A DNA stretch of 7,020 nt from DASTHS01 sp035718085 (GTDB lineage: Bacteria > Actinomycetota > Acidimicrobiia > Acidimicrobiales > Palsa-688), in assembly GCA_035718085.1 (NCBI GenBank), contig DASTHS010000235.1, positions 1 to 7,020 on the forward strand. The letters run 5' to 3'. Position 1 is the first letter of the stretch. Every line of letters begins with the position of its first letter. The position numbers were made by a program, and so were the translations under genes. Positions 6,646 through 7,020 of the stretch are shown here, piece by piece. The notes beneath the pieces were generated by a model. That model did no database searches. It saw only the letters and a program-made list of their open reading frames with translations, and was not told where the DNA came from.

Positions 6646-6896
6646 GTCGCTCACCCCGTGGGCGACGGCGGTGGCGACCCCTCGGCGGGGTGCTTGGTGC
6701 GGCAGGTAGCCGACGACCTCGCCGTCGGCCTCGATCACTGCGACCCGGGTGTCTGGACGGGCGCGAGCGACAGCCTCGACGAAGTCGCGGGCGGTGAACG
6801 GGCTGGGGAACGGCCAGCGCAGCTCCTCGAAGCTGCTCCAACGGCGCCAGTGGCCGTCGTCGAGGTCGGCCGGGGCGCACACCGTCACCCGGGTGC

Positions 6897-7020
6897 TCAC
6901 GGGGCCGGCGCCCCAGCGGGGTCTTCCGCCGGCCCGGGCGGCGGTGCCAGCCCTCCCCGCACCGTGGCGGCCAGGGGCAGCAGGCAGGCGGCCCCTGCGA
7001 CGATCCGCACGGCCACCCAC
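6897..7020 (-). CDS. C-terminal end of a probable membrane protein (partial)
   Basis: On the minus strand a frame open from the window edge (first full codon at 7019) runs for 40 codons to TGA 6899-6897. The translation begins with a hydrophobic stretch, WVAVRIVAGAACLLPLAATV, that looks like a final membrane helix. It ends in a Pro/Ala-rich tail of about 20 residues, much like the tails of other membrane proteins in this locus. The stop overlaps the GTG start of the CelD-like gene as GTGA (6900-6897), which supports both the frame and that start. The family cannot be read from this fragment. A flippase or other polysaccharide membrane protein would fit the context, but that is a guess. The longer competing frame through the same bases is the unsupported upstream extension of the CelD-like frame. 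Confidence 0.6.
   Translation of the reverse strand, partial: WVAVRIVAGAACLLPLAATVRGGLAPPPGPAEDPAGAPAP

Larger units (their letters stand above)
5776..6900 (-). pseudogene. CelD/BcsL-type GNAT-fold acyltransferase gene interrupted by an in-frame UGA
   Basis: Read from GTG 6900 to TAG 5776 this is 374 codons, the usual size for CelD/BcsL-family proteins. These GNAT-fold proteins occur in cellulose and exopolysaccharide loci and are thought to acylate sugars or precursors. Codon 86 (6645-6643) is TGA, but the frame is the same on both sides: VAHGVSD, stop, QALVGPAERG. The N-terminal part (1-85) has the expected FTARDFVEAVARARPD and VAVIEADGEVVGYLP segments. The C-terminal part has SAHKRFASQLRKHRKLHRE (about 152-170), FPAYDP (255-260), LSPGSALFFSLA (265-276) and IDLGKGDEAFKQAMAN (283-298), all typical of the family. 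No frameshift is needed. The GTG 6900 start overlaps the upstream stop as GTGA. Options are a recent nonsense mutation, a sequencing error, readthrough, or two polypeptides with reinitiation at GTG 6612 (278 residues). The intact remainder argues for a recent event or an error. Confidence 0.85.

Noticed and set aside
1..7020. CRISPR arrays, tRNA or rRNA genes, insertion sequences, attachment sites
   Set aside because: No regularly spaced repeats, cloverleaf-like segment, transposase motif or terminal inverted repeats were seen on either strand.

Overview
The window is very GC-rich and almost gap-free. It uses GTG and TTG starts freely and carries protein families typical of surface-polysaccharide loci in Actinomycetota. 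I would guess an Acidimicrobiia-like actinobacterium, but the lineage is an inference from composition and family mix; there is no rRNA or phylogenetic marker here.

Layout. On the plus strand (1-5803) there is the 3' end of an unidentified gene, a family 2 glycosyltransferase (219-1439), a short gap (1440-1502), a two-helix small membrane protein (1503-1754), a CPBP/CAAX-protease-like membrane protein (1751-2626), a 620-residue polytopic membrane protein resembling GT-C-type polysaccharide enzymes (2623-4485), a 158-residue membrane protein with a low-complexity tail (4482-4958), and a membrane-anchored GH16 glycan hydrolase (4955-5803). The minus strand (7020-5776) holds the C-terminal end of a probable membrane protein, then a CelD/BcsL-type GNAT gene (6900-5776). 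That gene is split by an in-frame UGA at codon 86. The two strands converge and overlap by 28 bp, where a hairpin of about 10 bp sits on the GH16 stop codon.

How it works together (inference). The glycosyltransferase would build a lipid-linked glycan in the cytoplasm. The large membrane protein would act on the lipid-linked glycan at the membrane. The GH16 enzyme would trim or release polymer outside. CelD-type proteins are commonly found with exopolysaccharide genes. The CPBP-like protein and the two small membrane proteins have no assigned step.

Most notable points: nearly every junction is a 4-nt start/stop overlap (GTGA, ATGA or TTGA), pointing to translational coupling on both strands; the CelD-like gene has a single in-frame UGA with no frame change; the CPBP-like protein keeps EExxxR but has Tyr where the second-motif His is expected; and the small genes 1503-1754 and 4482-4958 are unassigned parts of the locus.
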